Of a DNA stretch of 51,205 nt, positions 33,839 through 43,197 are shown in pieces. The notes below the pieces were generated by a model. It made no database searches. It was not told the origin of the DNA and saw only the letters and a program-made list of their open reading frames with translations. The position numbers were made by a program, and so were the translations under genes. Each line of letters starts with the position of its first letter. Positions within the stretch are counted from its first letter, which is position 1. The DNA comes from Nocardioides limicola (GTDB taxonomy: Bacteria; Actinomycetota; Actinomycetes; Propionibacteriales; Nocardioidaceae): positions 1-51,205 of the forward strand of contig NZ_JAERJA010000016.1 of the NCBI RefSeq assembly GCF_016827675.1, written 5' to 3'.

Positions 33839-35422
33839 ATGAAGACGCGCCTCGCCCTGCTGCTCTCCGGGCTCCTGATCGTTGCCGGCTGCAGCACGGC
33901 CCCCTCCGAGCCGGGCCCGCCGACACGCGACCTTGATCCCACCAGCGAGCCGGCGCCGCCGGGTCCGGCCGAGCGTCTCGGTCTGACCGCGGGGTGGGGG
34001 CCGAGCGTCGACCAACTCGATCGAGCTGTCCGGCTGACCAACCGGTTGAGCCTGGAGGAGTTGGCGGGTCAGGTCATCGTCGCCGCGTACGCCGGCACTG
34101 CTGCGCCGATCGAACTGGTCACCGAGCTGCACCTGGGCGGCGTGATCGTCTTCGCCGCGAACGTCAACTCGGCCGAACAGATCGGGGGGTCCAACGCCCG
34201 ACTGCACCGGGAGGTGCCGCGTCGGTGGCCACTCTTCGTCGCCGTCGACCAGGAGGGCGGGATCGTGGCCCGTCTGTCCGACGCTGTGCCGCCGCTGCCG
34301 ACCTTCATGACCGCCGGTGCCGCCGACGACGCCGGGCTCACCGAAGCGGTGATGCGGGTGCTGGGCGCCGACCTGCGGTCCCTGGGGTTCACGGTCGACT
34401 TCGCGCCGGTCGCCGATGTCACCTCGGGTCCGGAGGATCCGACGATCGGCTCCAGGTCTGCGGGCGCCGACCCGGAGTTGGTGGCGCGGCAGAGCGCCGC
34501 CGCCGCCGCGGGCTTCGTGGCTGCCGGCGTACTGCCGGTGCTGAAACACTTCCCCGGACATGGGTCGGTGCCCGCCGACAGCCATGTCGAGTTGCCCGTG
34601 CAGCAGCGCAGCCGCGCCGAGTTGGACGCGATCGACCTGGTCCCGTTCGCTGGCACCGAGGCTCCTGCGGTGATGGTGGGCCACCTCGATCTCCGGGCGG
34701 TCGATCCGGGCACCCCGTCGTCGCTGTCCAGGCCGGTGGTCACCGGCATCTTGCGTGAGGACCTCGGGTACGGCGGACTGGTGGTCACCGACGCGCTCGA
34801 CATGGCCGGCGTCGCGCAGGGCCGCAGCGACCGGGAGGTCGCGGTGGCGGCGCTGCGTGCCGGCGCCGACGTACTGCTGATGCCGCGCGACCCGCGGGCC
34901 GCCCGGGACGGCATCGTGGCCGCGGTGGAGGGTGGCGAACTGCCGCGGCGACGGCTACGCCAGGCGGCGGCCCGTCAGGTGGCCGCGCTGCTGTGGCAGG
35001 CGGAGTTGGCCGAAGCCGCCGGGGTGCCCGACGCCGATGCGGTGGCGGCCTGGTCGCGAGCGGCCGTCACCCTCGTCGTCGGCCCGTGTTCGGGCCGGTT
35101 GGTCGGGGAGCGGGTGCAGCCGGTGGGGGATCGGGCCGCGGTGGCTGCCTTCGCCCAGGCGGCGCAGCGTGCAGGACTGGAGGTGGGTGGCGGGGACGTG
35201 GTCGCCTTCACCGGTTTCCGAGGTCCGGCGGTGACGGGCGATGTCGCGGTGGCCACCGATACGCCGTACGTGTTGGGCCGGAGTTCGGCGCCGGTGAAGA
35301 TCGCCACCTATGGCGCCACACCGGCCGCGATGGACGCCCTGGTGGCGGTGCTGCTCGGCGAGACCCGTGCGGTCGGCACTCTCCCCGTTCCCGTTCCCGA
35401 CGTCCCCACCCCCTCCTGCTGA
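33839..35422 (+). CDS. Glycoside hydrolase family 3 lipoprotein (beta-N-acetylhexosaminidase-like)
   Basis: A 527-residue exported enzyme. The signal peptide ends in the lipobox IVAGC (Cys about residue 21). The GH3 barrel has LVTELHLGGVIVFAANV, VDQEGGIVARL, FAPVADVTSGPEDPTIGSRS, KHFPGHGSVPADSH (the His/Asp loop typical of NagZ) and VVTDALDMAGV, with the predicted nucleophile Asp318. Actinobacterial NagZ homologs of this kind act on N-acetylglucosamine in wall fragments. ATG 33839 is used; an in-frame GTG lies six bases earlier. The C-terminal 130 residues are weakly conserved. Confidence 0.9.
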   Translation: MKTRLALLLSGLLIVAGCSTAPSEPGPPTRDLDPTSEPAPPGPAERLGLTAGWGPSVDQLDRAVRLTNRLSLEELAGQVIVAAYAGTAAPIELVTELHLGGVIVFAANVNSAEQIGGSNARLHREVPRRWPLFVAVDQEGGIVARLSDAVPPLPTFMTAGAADDAGLTEAVMRVLGADLRSLGFTVDFAPVADVTSGPEDPTIGSRSAGADPELVARQSAAAAAGFVAAGVLPVLKHFPGHGSVPADSHVELPVQQRSRAELDAIDLVPFAGTEAPAVMVGHLDLRAVDPGTPSSLSRPVVTGILREDLGYGGLVVTDALDMAGVAQGRSDREVAVAALRAGADVLLMPRDPRAARDGIVAAVEGGELPRRRLRQAAARQVAALLWQAELAEAAGVPDADAVAAWSRAAVTLVVGPCSGRLVGERVQPVGDRAAVAAFAQAAQRAGLEVGGGDVVAFTGFRGPAVTGDVAVATDTPYVLGRSSAPVKIATYGATPAAMDALVAVLLGETRAVGTLPVPVPDVPTPSC

Positions 35423-35423
35423 C

Positions 35424-35490
35424 GAAAGGGGGTTTGTGGCCGCGCGAGGTGGGGTTTGTGGCCCGCGCGAGGTGGGGTTTGTGGCCCGGG
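35424..35490 (+). repeat. G-rich 22-bp tandem repeat, locus 2 (three units)
   Basis: Units at 35424 (22 bases), 35446 (23) and 35469 (22) with core GAGGTGGGGTTTGTGGCC. The first begins one base after the GH3 stop, preceded by GACGAAAGGGG, a border that recurs inverted at locus 3. Confidence 0.88.
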
Positions 35491-35505
35491 TGACACCATG
35501 GCCCC

Positions 35506-36693
35506 GTGCTCCTCGACGCCTTCGAATGGCTGCTCACACCACCGGGTCAGCAACTGCTCCGGATCGCCGGCGAGGCATGGGCCGATCATGACGGCGACCC
35601 GGTCCGCGCCGCAGCGGCGGTACGACGTACCGAACCCGACGCGGACCGTGCCGCAGCCGCGTTGACCCAGGTGCAGCTTCGGCAGCGCGCCGTTGCCAAG
35701 TTCGGGGACGACGCCGCCCTCATGTACTTCACTCCGGACGGGCTGGAGCAGGCCACCCGAGCCCGGGTCGCCGCCCATCGTGCCGCCCGGCTGGCCGCCG
35801 CGCAGCCCGCCTCGGTGATCGACCTCGGCTGCGGCATCGGCGGCGACCTGGTGGCGATGGCACGCGAGGAGTTGGTTGTCGCCGGCATCGACACCGACCC
35901 GGTCCGGGCAGCGGTCGCCCGCGCCAATCTCGACGCACTCGGGCTCACCGGTGCCGTGCAGGTCGCCGATGCGACCGCGATCGACCTGGGCGGGTTCGCG
36001 GTGACCTTCTGTGACCCGGCACGACGTGGGGCGCGCGGGCGAGTCTTCGACGTGGAGGGCTGGGTCCCGCCCTGGTCGTTCGTGACCGCACTGCTCGCCG
36101 GTGCCGCGGTGGTCAAGGTCGCGCCCGGCATCCCGCACGACCTGCTGCCCGAGGGTGTGGAAGCCGAGTGGGTCTCCGAGCGCGGTGAGGTGAAGGAGGC
36201 GGCACTGTGGTCGTCGTACCTGGCGACCTGTCGGCGCCGCGCCACGGTCATCGGTGCTGGCGGGCTGGCGACGGTCACCGAGGAGGACGACCCGTACGAC
36301 GGGGCCGAGCGGCCGGTGCGAGCCCTCGGCGACTTCCTGCATGAGCCGGATGGGGCGGTGATCCGCGCCGGTCTGGTGACCGCTGTTGCCGGGATCGTTG
36401 ACGGGGGGCTGCTGGATCCGCAGATCGCCTACGTCACCACCGACGTGGCGGTGCGGACTCCGCTGGCTCGGGGGTACCGCGTCGACGAGGTGTTGCCGTA
36501 CCGCGAGAAGCAACTCAAGGCGGCGCTGCGTGAGCGGGGTATCGGGCGGTTGACGATCAAGAAGCGCGGCGTGGACATCGTCCCGGAGCACCTGCGGCAG
36601 CGACTCGCGCTGCGTGGCGACAACGAGGCCACCCTGGTGCTGACGCGTGCGGATGGGCACGGAGTCGCCGTGTTGGTGACGCCGCTCCAGTAG
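35506..36693 (+). CDS. Class I SAM-dependent methyltransferase with THUMP-like C-terminal domain
   Basis: A 395-residue protein. The N-terminal helical part is AFEWLLTPPGQQLL. The methyltransferase core has VIDLGCGIGGDLVAMA (motif I, about residue 105), IDTDPVRAAVARANL and FCDPARRGARGRVF, which replaces the NPPY motif. The C-terminal THUMP-like domain ends LTIKKRGVDIVPEHLRQRLALRGDNEATLVLTRADG. Such proteins are widespread in actinobacteria and likely modify RNA; the target is unknown. It starts at GTG 35506 with no ribosome site. Confidence 0.88.
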   Translation: MLLDAFEWLLTPPGQQLLRIAGEAWADHDGDPVRAAAAVRRTEPDADRAAAALTQVQLRQRAVAKFGDDAALMYFTPDGLEQATRARVAAHRAARLAAAQPASVIDLGCGIGGDLVAMAREELVVAGIDTDPVRAAVARANLDALGLTGAVQVADATAIDLGGFAVTFCDPARRGARGRVFDVEGWVPPWSFVTALLAGAAVVKVAPGIPHDLLPEGVEAEWVSERGEVKEAALWSSYLATCRRRATVIGAGGLATVTEEDDPYDGAERPVRALGDFLHEPDGAVIRAGLVTAVAGIVDGGLLDPQIAYVTTDVAVRTPLARGYRVDEVLPYREKQLKAALRERGIGRLTIKKRGVDIVPEHLRQRLALRGDNEATLVLTRADGHGVAVLVTPLQ

Positions 36694-36706
36694 CGCGCAG
36701 TCCCGG

Positions 36707-36794
36707 CTGCCGAGACGTGACACTTCGGCTGCCGAGACGTGACACTTCGGCTGCCGAGACGTGACACTTCGGCTGCCGAGAGCTGACACTTCGG
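36707..36794 (+). repeat. 4 x 22-bp tandem repeat before groES
   Basis: Four contiguous 22-base units at 36707, 36729, 36751 and 36773, each CTGCC plus GAGACGTGACACTTCGG. The first three are identical and the fourth has GAGAGCTGACAC. Unit junctions (CGGCTGCCG) are palindromic. They end ten bases before the first CIRCE operator and are not similar in sequence to the G-rich 22-bp family. Confidence 0.92.
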
Positions 36795-36803
36795 CGGGGA
36801 GGT

Positions 36804-36830
36804 CTGGCACTCGGTTGCAGTGAGTGCTAA
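36804..36830 (+). promoter_or_regulatory. CIRCE operator 1 (HrcA site)
   Basis: CTGGCACTC-N9-GAGTGCTAA, close to the TTAGCACTC-N9-GAGTGCTAA consensus, with only the outer TTA changed to CTG on one side. Confidence 0.88.
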
Positions 36831-36838
36831 CGTCTGAT

Positions 36839-36865
36839 CTGGCACTCTCGCCTTGAGGGTGCCAG
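36839..36865 (+). promoter_or_regulatory. CIRCE operator 2 (HrcA site)
   Basis: CTGGCACTC-N9-GGGTGCCAG, a fully symmetric CIRCE variant eight bases after the first. Tandem sites fit strong HrcA repression of groESL. Confidence 0.8.
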
Positions 36866-36962
36866 CGCCTGTAGCCGGCGTACGACCCCCGCGACGGCGT
36901 ACGTCACCAGCACAGGCTCAGACGTCAAGAGCCCAAGGAACAAGAGAGTGGAGGTCGACATC

Positions 36963-37256
36963 GTGTCGGTCAACATCAAGCCCCTCGAGGACCGTCTCGT
37001 CGTGAAGGCCCTCGAGGCCGAGCAGACCACGGCCTCGGGTCTGGTCATTCCCGACACCGCCAAGGAGAAGCCCCAGGAGGGCGAGGTCGTCGCGGTGGGT
37101 CCGGGTCGGATCGACGACAACGGCAACCGCGTGCCTTTCGACGTGGCGGTCGGTGACAAGGTCATCTACAGCAAGTACGGCGGCACCGAGGTCAAGTACG
37201 CCGGCGAGGAGTACCTGATCCTCTCCGCTCGCGACGTGCTCGCGATCGTTTCCTGA
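36963..37256 (+). CDS. groES: Co-chaperonin GroES
   Basis: A 97-residue lid of the GroEL folding chamber. It begins SVNIKPLEDRLVVKALEAE; the mobile loop is QTTASGLVIPDTAKEKP; it ends YLILSARDVLAIVS. GTG 36963 has GGAGG (36950-36954) eight bases upstream and gives the standard length; GTG 36948 would add five residues. Control is by the two CIRCE sites. Confidence 0.97.
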   Translation: MSVNIKPLEDRLVVKALEAEQTTASGLVIPDTAKEKPQEGEVVAVGPGRIDDNGNRVPFDVAVGDKVIYSKYGGTEVKYAGEEYLILSARDVLAIVS

Positions 37257-37265
37257 CCCTTCCGA

Positions 37266-37321
37266 CCCGGGGCGTCATGCCGATCGGTTGCTCCGGCAGC
37301 CCGATCGCATGACGTCCCGGG
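37266..37321 (+). other. Long stem-loop between groES and groEL
   Basis: Arms 37266-37287 (CCCGGGGCGTCATGCCGATCG...) and 37301-37321 (CCGATCGCATGACGTCCCGG...) form about 20 pairs with one bulge and one G-U pair, over a 13-base loop. It lies between the groES stop and the AGGAGA of groEL, with no T tract. mRNA processing or partial termination that sets different GroES and GroEL levels is likely. Confidence 0.7.
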
Positions 37322-37346
37322 CATCGATCATTTTCCTAGGAGAGAC

Positions 37347-38969
<1,623 letters not shown>

Positions 38970-38983
38970 GCCGATCCACTGAG

Positions 38984-39014
38984 GGGCTCGTCACCGCGCT
39001 GCGGTGGCGGGCCC
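38984..39014 (+). terminator. Strong hairpin after groEL
   Basis: GGGCTCGTCACCGC pairs with GCGGTGGCGGGCCC (14 pairs including two G-U) over a three-base loop, 15 bases past the groEL stop. It is followed by TTCGTCGTTG, a weak T stretch. It also lies just past the end of the convergent toxin gene. Confidence 0.6.
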
Positions 39015-39027
39015 TTCGTCGTTGAGT

Positions 39028-39408
39028 TCAGCTCCTGGCGTCGACCACCCAGCGCAGGTCGAGCGACAGGAGACGGGTGTCGGCCGTGGCGAAGCGCAGC
39101 CCCTCGACGGTGGCCTGCGCCAACAGCATCCGGTCGAACGGATCGTGCCGGGTGAGGTCGGGGAACGCGGTCAATGCGGCGGCATGTGCCTCGGTGTAGG
39201 CGAGATGTCGCAGTCCCTGGTCGGCCAGCCGAGGGCCCAGATCTTCGGGCACGGTGAGCTTGCCGAGCATCGCCTTGAGTGCCAGTTCGGTGTGCGAGAT
39301 CGCGGAGGCATGCACTCGCGAGGCGGTAGAGATCGCCCGACGGGCCTGGGGGCCGAGCCGGGGGCTGTCGTCGAGGAGCCAGAGCAGCACGTGGGTGTCG
39401 AGCAGCAT
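39028..39408 (-). CDS. vapC: PIN-domain toxin (VapC family)
   Basis: A 126-residue ribonuclease toxin. The acidic PIN residues appear in order: Asp4 in LLDTHVLLWLL, Glu in SHTELALK, Asp in HDPFDRMLLAQA and Asp in TADTRLL. This arrangement belongs to the PIN group usually paired with Phd-type antitoxins. ATG 39408 overlaps the antitoxin stop by one base. Confidence 0.92.
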   Translation of the reverse strand: MLLDTHVLLWLLDDSPRLGPQARRAISTASRVHASAISHTELALKAMLGKLTVPEDLGPRLADQGLRHLAYTEAHAAALTAFPDLTRHDPFDRMLLAQATVEGLRFATADTRLLSLDLRWVVDARS

Positions 39409-39650
39409 CAGCGGGCGAGGTCCTCGTCGTACATCCCGAGGATCTCGGCGTCGGCCGCGACGAACTCGTGGTCGTCGTACTCGATCTCGCTCCGCATCCC
39501 CCCGAACCGTACGTCGACCCGAGAAACCGCGCGCAGTTCTGCGATCGGCTCGCCTGCCTTCGCGATCGTGATCACCTCGCCGTTGCGGACCCGCTCCAGC
39601 AGGCGGGAGAGGTGCGTCTTCGCCTCGTGGATGTTGACCGTCGATGTCAT
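39408..39650 (-). CDS. Type II antitoxin, Phd/YefM family
   Basis: An 80-residue DNA-binding antitoxin. The N-terminus NIHEAKTHLSRLLERVRNGEVITIAKAGEPIAEL (read as NIHEAKTHLSRLLERV then VITIAKAGEPIAEL) is the Phd/YefM fold that binds the operator; the acidic tail (YDDHEFVAADAEILGMYDED) would wrap the toxin. It starts at ATG 39650, nine bases after TAATAT. Confidence 0.92.
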   Translation of the reverse strand: MTSTVNIHEAKTHLSRLLERVRNGEVITIAKAGEPIAELRAVSRVDVRFGGMRSEIEYDDHEFVAADAEILGMYDEDLAR

Positions 39651-39658
39651 ACGTCGAC

Positions 39659-39676
39659 GATATTAGTCCGACTTAG
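39659..39676 (-). promoter_or_regulatory. Promoter/operator of the toxin-antitoxin pair
   Basis: An AT-rich patch in GC-rich surroundings. The minus strand reads TAATAT (-10) preceded by CTAAGTCGGAC. AGTC-C-GACT is an odd-centred inverted repeat, a plausible antitoxin binding site overlapping the promoter. Confidence 0.45.
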
Positions 39677-39720
39677 TTTAGGCAAGTGTTTCCCGGTCGG
39701 CCGCTCAGGAGGTCCGATGC

Positions 39721-39802
39721 GCGGCCACAAACCCCACCTCGCGCGGCCACAAACCCCACCTCGCGCGGCCACAAACCCCACCTCGCGCGGCCACAAACCC
39801 CC
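39721..39802 (-). repeat. G-rich 22-bp tandem repeat, locus 3 (three full units plus one partial)
   Basis: On the minus strand the units read GAGGTGGGGTTTGTGGCC plus CGCGC; plus-strand unit starts are 39721, 39743, 39765 and 39787. The last partial unit continues into CCTTTCGTC, the inverse of the border seen at locus 2. Confidence 0.9.
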
Positions 39803-39819
39803 TTTCGTCCTCGACAAAC

Positions 39820-39833
39820 TAGAACACGTTCCA
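39820..39833. promoter_or_regulatory. KstR-like operator before the aldehyde dehydrogenase
   Basis: TAGAACACGTTCCA fits TNNAACNNGTTNNA, the consensus of the TetR-family steroid-catabolism repressor KstR. It lies between TCGACA (39811) and TAGGGT (39835), which are 18 bases apart and could be the -35 and -10. The consensus is short, so another TetR-type regulator is possible. Confidence 0.5.
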
Positions 39834-39880
39834 CTAGGGTGTGAGGCAGAACACTCACCGACACCTGTGGAGCAGAACTG

Positions 39881-41335
39881 ATGTCCCTCGACCGGTCCAC
39901 CCTGTTCATCGGCGGCGAGTGGGTCGCCCCTGCCACTGACGAGACCTTCACCGTCATCTCCCCGCACACCGAGGAGCCGATCGCCACCGTCCCGGCCGGC
40001 AGCACCGCCGACATCGACCGCGCCGTCGCCGCCGCCCGCGAGGCCTTCGACCACGGTCCGTGGCCGCGGATGACGCCGCAGGAGCGGATCGACGTGGTGG
40101 CCAGGTTCTCCGACCTGTACGCCGCGAAGCTCGGAGAGGCCGCCGATCTGATCACCGCCGAGATGGGTTCGCCGGCGCAGTTCAGTCAACTGGCCCAGTC
40201 ACCGGCCGCCTGGATGGCGCTGGACGCCATGATCAACGTGGCCCGCGCCTACGAGTGGGAAGCCACCCGGCCCGGTTCGCTGGGCAACCCGGTGGTGGTA
40301 CGACGTGAGCCCGTCGGCGTGGTCGCCGCCATCCCGCCGTGGAACGTCCCGCACTTCACCGTGATGTCCAAGCTCGCGCCGGCACTGCTGGCCGGCTGCA
40401 CCATCGTGGTCAAGCCCGCTCCCGAGACGCCGCTGAGCGGCGCGGTGCTCGCCGACCTGCTCACCGAGGCCGGGGTGCCCGCAGGGGTGGTCAGCATCAT
40501 CCCCGGCGGCCGCGAGGTCGGCGCCCATCTGGTGGCGCACCCGGGCGTGGACAAGGTCGCGTTCACCGGCTCCACCGCCGCCGGCAGGCAGATCGCCGCG
40601 GTCTGTGGTCAGCAACTCAAGCGCGTCAGCCTCGAACTGGGCGGCAAGTCGGCGGCCATCGTCCTCGACGACGCCGACCTGGACCGCACCATCGAGGGCC
40701 TCAAGTTCGCCTCGCTGCTCAACTCCGGTCAGGCCTGCATCGCCCAGACCCGGATCCTGGTCAGCCGCGCCCGCCACGACGACTTCGTCGAGGCGTTCGC
40801 GGACGCGATGGGCAAGATGGTCGTCGGCGACCCCGCCGACCTGGCCACCGAGATCGGCCCGATGGTCAGCCAGCGGCAGCAGCAGCGCGTCGAGTCCTAC
40901 ATCGGCATCGGCCAGTCCGAGGGCGCCAAGATGGTGCTCGGCGGCGAGGGCCGCCCCACCGGCCTCGACCGCGGCTGGTACGTCAAGCCCACCCTGTTCG
41001 CCGGCGTCGACAACTCGATGCGGATCGCCCAGGAGGAGATCTTCGGGCCGGTGCTGGCGGTGGTCCCGTACGACGACCCGGCCGAAGCGGTCCGGATCGC
41101 CAACGACTCGCCGTACGGACTCGGCGGCTCGGTGTGGACCAGCGACCCCGAGCAGGGTCTCGAGGTGGCCAGGCAGATCCGCGCCGGCACCGTCGGGGTC
41201 AACCAGTACATGATGGACTTCGCGGCCCCCTTCGGCGGCTTCAAGGACTCCGGCATCGGCCGCGAGTTCGGCCCCGAGGGACTCGACGAGTACGTCGAGG
41301 CGAAGTCGATGTTCCCCGACGTCAGCGGCGGCTGA
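39881..41335 (+). CDS. NAD(P)-dependent aldehyde dehydrogenase
   Basis: A 484-residue oxidoreductase of the ALDH superfamily that oxidises an aldehyde to its acid. It has PWNVPHFTVMSKLAPALLAGCTIVVKPA (as PWNVPHF, then VVKPAPETPL), FTGSTAAGRQI, catalytic Glu252 in LELGGKS, catalytic Cys286 in NSGQACIA and EEIFGPVLAVVPYDD. GGAG lies eight bases before ATG 39881. The KstR-like operator suggests a substrate from steroid, terpenoid or lipid breakdown, which is inference. Confidence 0.93.
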   Translation: MSLDRSTLFIGGEWVAPATDETFTVISPHTEEPIATVPAGSTADIDRAVAAAREAFDHGPWPRMTPQERIDVVARFSDLYAAKLGEAADLITAEMGSPAQFSQLAQSPAAWMALDAMINVARAYEWEATRPGSLGNPVVVRREPVGVVAAIPPWNVPHFTVMSKLAPALLAGCTIVVKPAPETPLSGAVLADLLTEAGVPAGVVSIIPGGREVGAHLVAHPGVDKVAFTGSTAAGRQIAAVCGQQLKRVSLELGGKSAAIVLDDADLDRTIEGLKFASLLNSGQACIAQTRILVSRARHDDFVEAFADAMGKMVVGDPADLATEIGPMVSQRQQQRVESYIGIGQSEGAKMVLGGEGRPTGLDRGWYVKPTLFAGVDNSMRIAQEEIFGPVLAVVPYDDPAEAVRIANDSPYGLGGSVWTSDPEQGLEVARQIRAGTVGVNQYMMDFAAPFGGFKDSGIGREFGPEGLDEYVEAKSMFPDVSGG

Positions 41336-41491
41336 GCACACCGTCGGCACCTGCCCGCACGAGAAACGATTCGCGACTCGTGCGGGCAAGTGCGTGACAG
41401 GAGCCACGTCGATGATGGAAGATCGCCGGTGGGAGTGGGGCAAATGACCACGGTGGAGGTTCCATCCGCCGACGAACGAAAGAGATGCCAC

Positions 41492-41860
41492 ATGTCAATC
41501 TTCGCCGGCTTCAGTGCCAAGGACATCGGACGGATCAAGGAGGCCGGGACCCCGGTGACCCTGCCCGAGGGGTGGTCGCCGATCTGGGAGCGCACCCCGT
41601 CCGACAAGGCCTACATCCTCCTCTCCGGCGAGGTGTCGATCCGGCACAACGGCGAGGAGATCGCCACCCTCGGCCCCGGCGACATCGTGGGCGAGGCCTC
41701 GTTCGTCCGGCACACCCTGCGCACCGCCAGTGTGGTCGCGACCACCCCCCTGACGGCGCTGCACTACACCCTGGAAGCCGTCGAGAAGCTCTGCGACGAC
41801 GTGCCCGGTTTCCGAGCCCGCCTCGAGGAGACCGTCGCCGAGCGACTCGGGGACAACTGA
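41492..41860 (+). CDS. Cyclic nucleotide-binding domain protein
   Basis: A 122-residue protein that is little more than one cNMP-binding domain: LPEGWSPIWERTPSDKAYILLSGEVSIRHNGEEIATLGPGDIVGEASFV (core motifs LLSGEVSI and LGPGDIVGEASF). The Arg expected in the phosphate-binding cassette may be Arg in VRHTLRTASV. It has no DNA-binding domain. Start ATG 41492 gives the family N-terminus; ATG 41444 is possible. It precedes an adenylate cyclase by 27 bases, so the pair likely forms one cAMP module. Confidence 0.82.
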   Translation: MSIFAGFSAKDIGRIKEAGTPVTLPEGWSPIWERTPSDKAYILLSGEVSIRHNGEEIATLGPGDIVGEASFVRHTLRTASVVATTPLTALHYTLEAVEKLCDDVPGFRARLEETVAERLGDN

Positions 41861-41887
41861 CCCCACCCACCCGTCAGGAGCACGTCC

Positions 41888-43102
41888 GTGTCCACCTCGC
41901 CGCCGGACAGCGCAGCAGAGGGGCCGTCGCGACCCGAGATCGCCCTCAACGAGGTCATCGACAGCGTCGAGGTCGCGCTGCTGGGAAGCCGACCGTCACT
42001 GACCCGACTCCAGGTGGCCGAGCAGTCCGGTGTCCCGCTCGAGGTCGCCGAGGAACTCTGGCATCTGCTCGGCTTCGCCCACCTGGGCGACGAGGTGGTG
42101 GCCTTCACCGACCGTGACGTGGAGGCGCTGCGGGTCACCTGGCAGTTGGTGGCGATGGGCGTCATCGACGCCGAGTCCCAGGCGGCGCTGGTGCGCACCT
42201 GGGGGCGCAGCTTCGCCAGGCTCGCGGAGTGGCAGACGAACCTGTTGGCCGGGCTCGCGGCCCGCTCCGACGACCCCGCCGCGCAACTGGAGTCCCTGGT
42301 CGTTGACGTGCTGCCCCGGGTGGAGCAGTTGCAGAACCACATCTGGCGCCGGCACCTGCTCGCCTCCGCCAGCAGGTTGGTGATCACCGGCGGGGCAGGC
42401 GACCAGGGGCTGATGCGGGCGATCTGCTTCATCGACATCGTCGGCTACACCACCCGCAGCAAGAACCTGACCGAGGGCGAGCTCGTCGACTGGATCGAGT
42501 ACTTCGAGCAGGAGGCCACCGCCGTCGTGGTCGACCACGGCGGCCAGGTGATCAAGATGATCGGCGATGAGATCTTCTTCGCCACCGACGATGTGGTCGC
42601 GGCTGCCGAGGTCGCTCTCGAGCTCACCGCCCGGGGCGCCGACGAGGAGGACCGGTTCCCCGCGGTGCGGGCGGGCATCGCCTGGGGAGAGGTGGTCAGT
42701 CGACTCGGGGATCTGCTCGGACCCACCGTCAACATCGCTGCGCGGCTCACCTCGGTCGCACGCCCGGGCAGCGTGCTGATCGACCGGGCGGCGTACGAGG
42801 CGTTGCGGCCGCAGGAGGATGACGACACCTTCGACGCCGAGGCCATCGCCGAGAACGTCGCCAAGGTCTTCGAGGCGCTCACCCCCAAACGGGCCAAGGA
42901 CGACGACTCCGAGGCGCCCGGGCCGGCGGCCCCGCTGGAGATCGGCCCGGACGACCCGACCGAGTCACTGGAGGTGATCGACCTCGACGACCACGAGGAG
43001 CACCCCGAGTCGCCGTACCGGTTCCGGCGGATGCGTCGGGTCTCGGTGAAGGGCTACTCGCGGATGGAGACCTGGGTGCTCCGCCGCGCCGACCAGCGCT
43101 GA
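41888..43102 (+). CDS. Class III adenylate cyclase with N-terminal regulatory domain
   Basis: A 404-residue soluble cyclase. Residues about 15-160 form a helical regulatory domain (RPSLTRLQVAEQSGVPLEVAEELW and onward), like the autoinhibitory part of mycobacterial Rv1264. The catalytic domain (about 175-320) has metal Asp183 in FIDIVGYT, Lys223 and Asp227 in IKMIGDEIFF, a GD pair before LLGPTVN that matches the substrate-selecting Asp, and Asn282 and Arg286 in VNIAARL. All residues for ATP cyclisation seem present. The acidic tail (from about 330) ends in a basic segment. It starts at GTG 41888. Confidence 0.92.
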   Translation: MSTSPPDSAAEGPSRPEIALNEVIDSVEVALLGSRPSLTRLQVAEQSGVPLEVAEELWHLLGFAHLGDEVVAFTDRDVEALRVTWQLVAMGVIDAESQAALVRTWGRSFARLAEWQTNLLAGLAARSDDPAAQLESLVVDVLPRVEQLQNHIWRRHLLASASRLVITGGAGDQGLMRAICFIDIVGYTTRSKNLTEGELVDWIEYFEQEATAVVVDHGGQVIKMIGDEIFFATDDVVAAAEVALELTARGADEEDRFPAVRAGIAWGEVVSRLGDLLGPTVNIAARLTSVARPGSVLIDRAAYEALRPQEDDDTFDAEAIAENVAKVFEALTPKRAKDDDSEAPGPAAPLEIGPDDPTESLEVIDLDDHEEHPESPYRFRRMRRVSVKGYSRMETWVLRRADQR

Positions 43103-43197
43103 GAGTTGCGTAACCTCGCCGAAACAGCGCTGCCGCTGCCGCGCAATCGAGCCACGGCACGCTGGCCCCTTCACTGTCCTGCGGAGGGGAGACAGCC

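Noticed and set aside
36707..36794. CRISPR array
   Set aside because: The 22-base units are directly contiguous without spacers and there are no cas genes; the same holds for the G-rich repeats.
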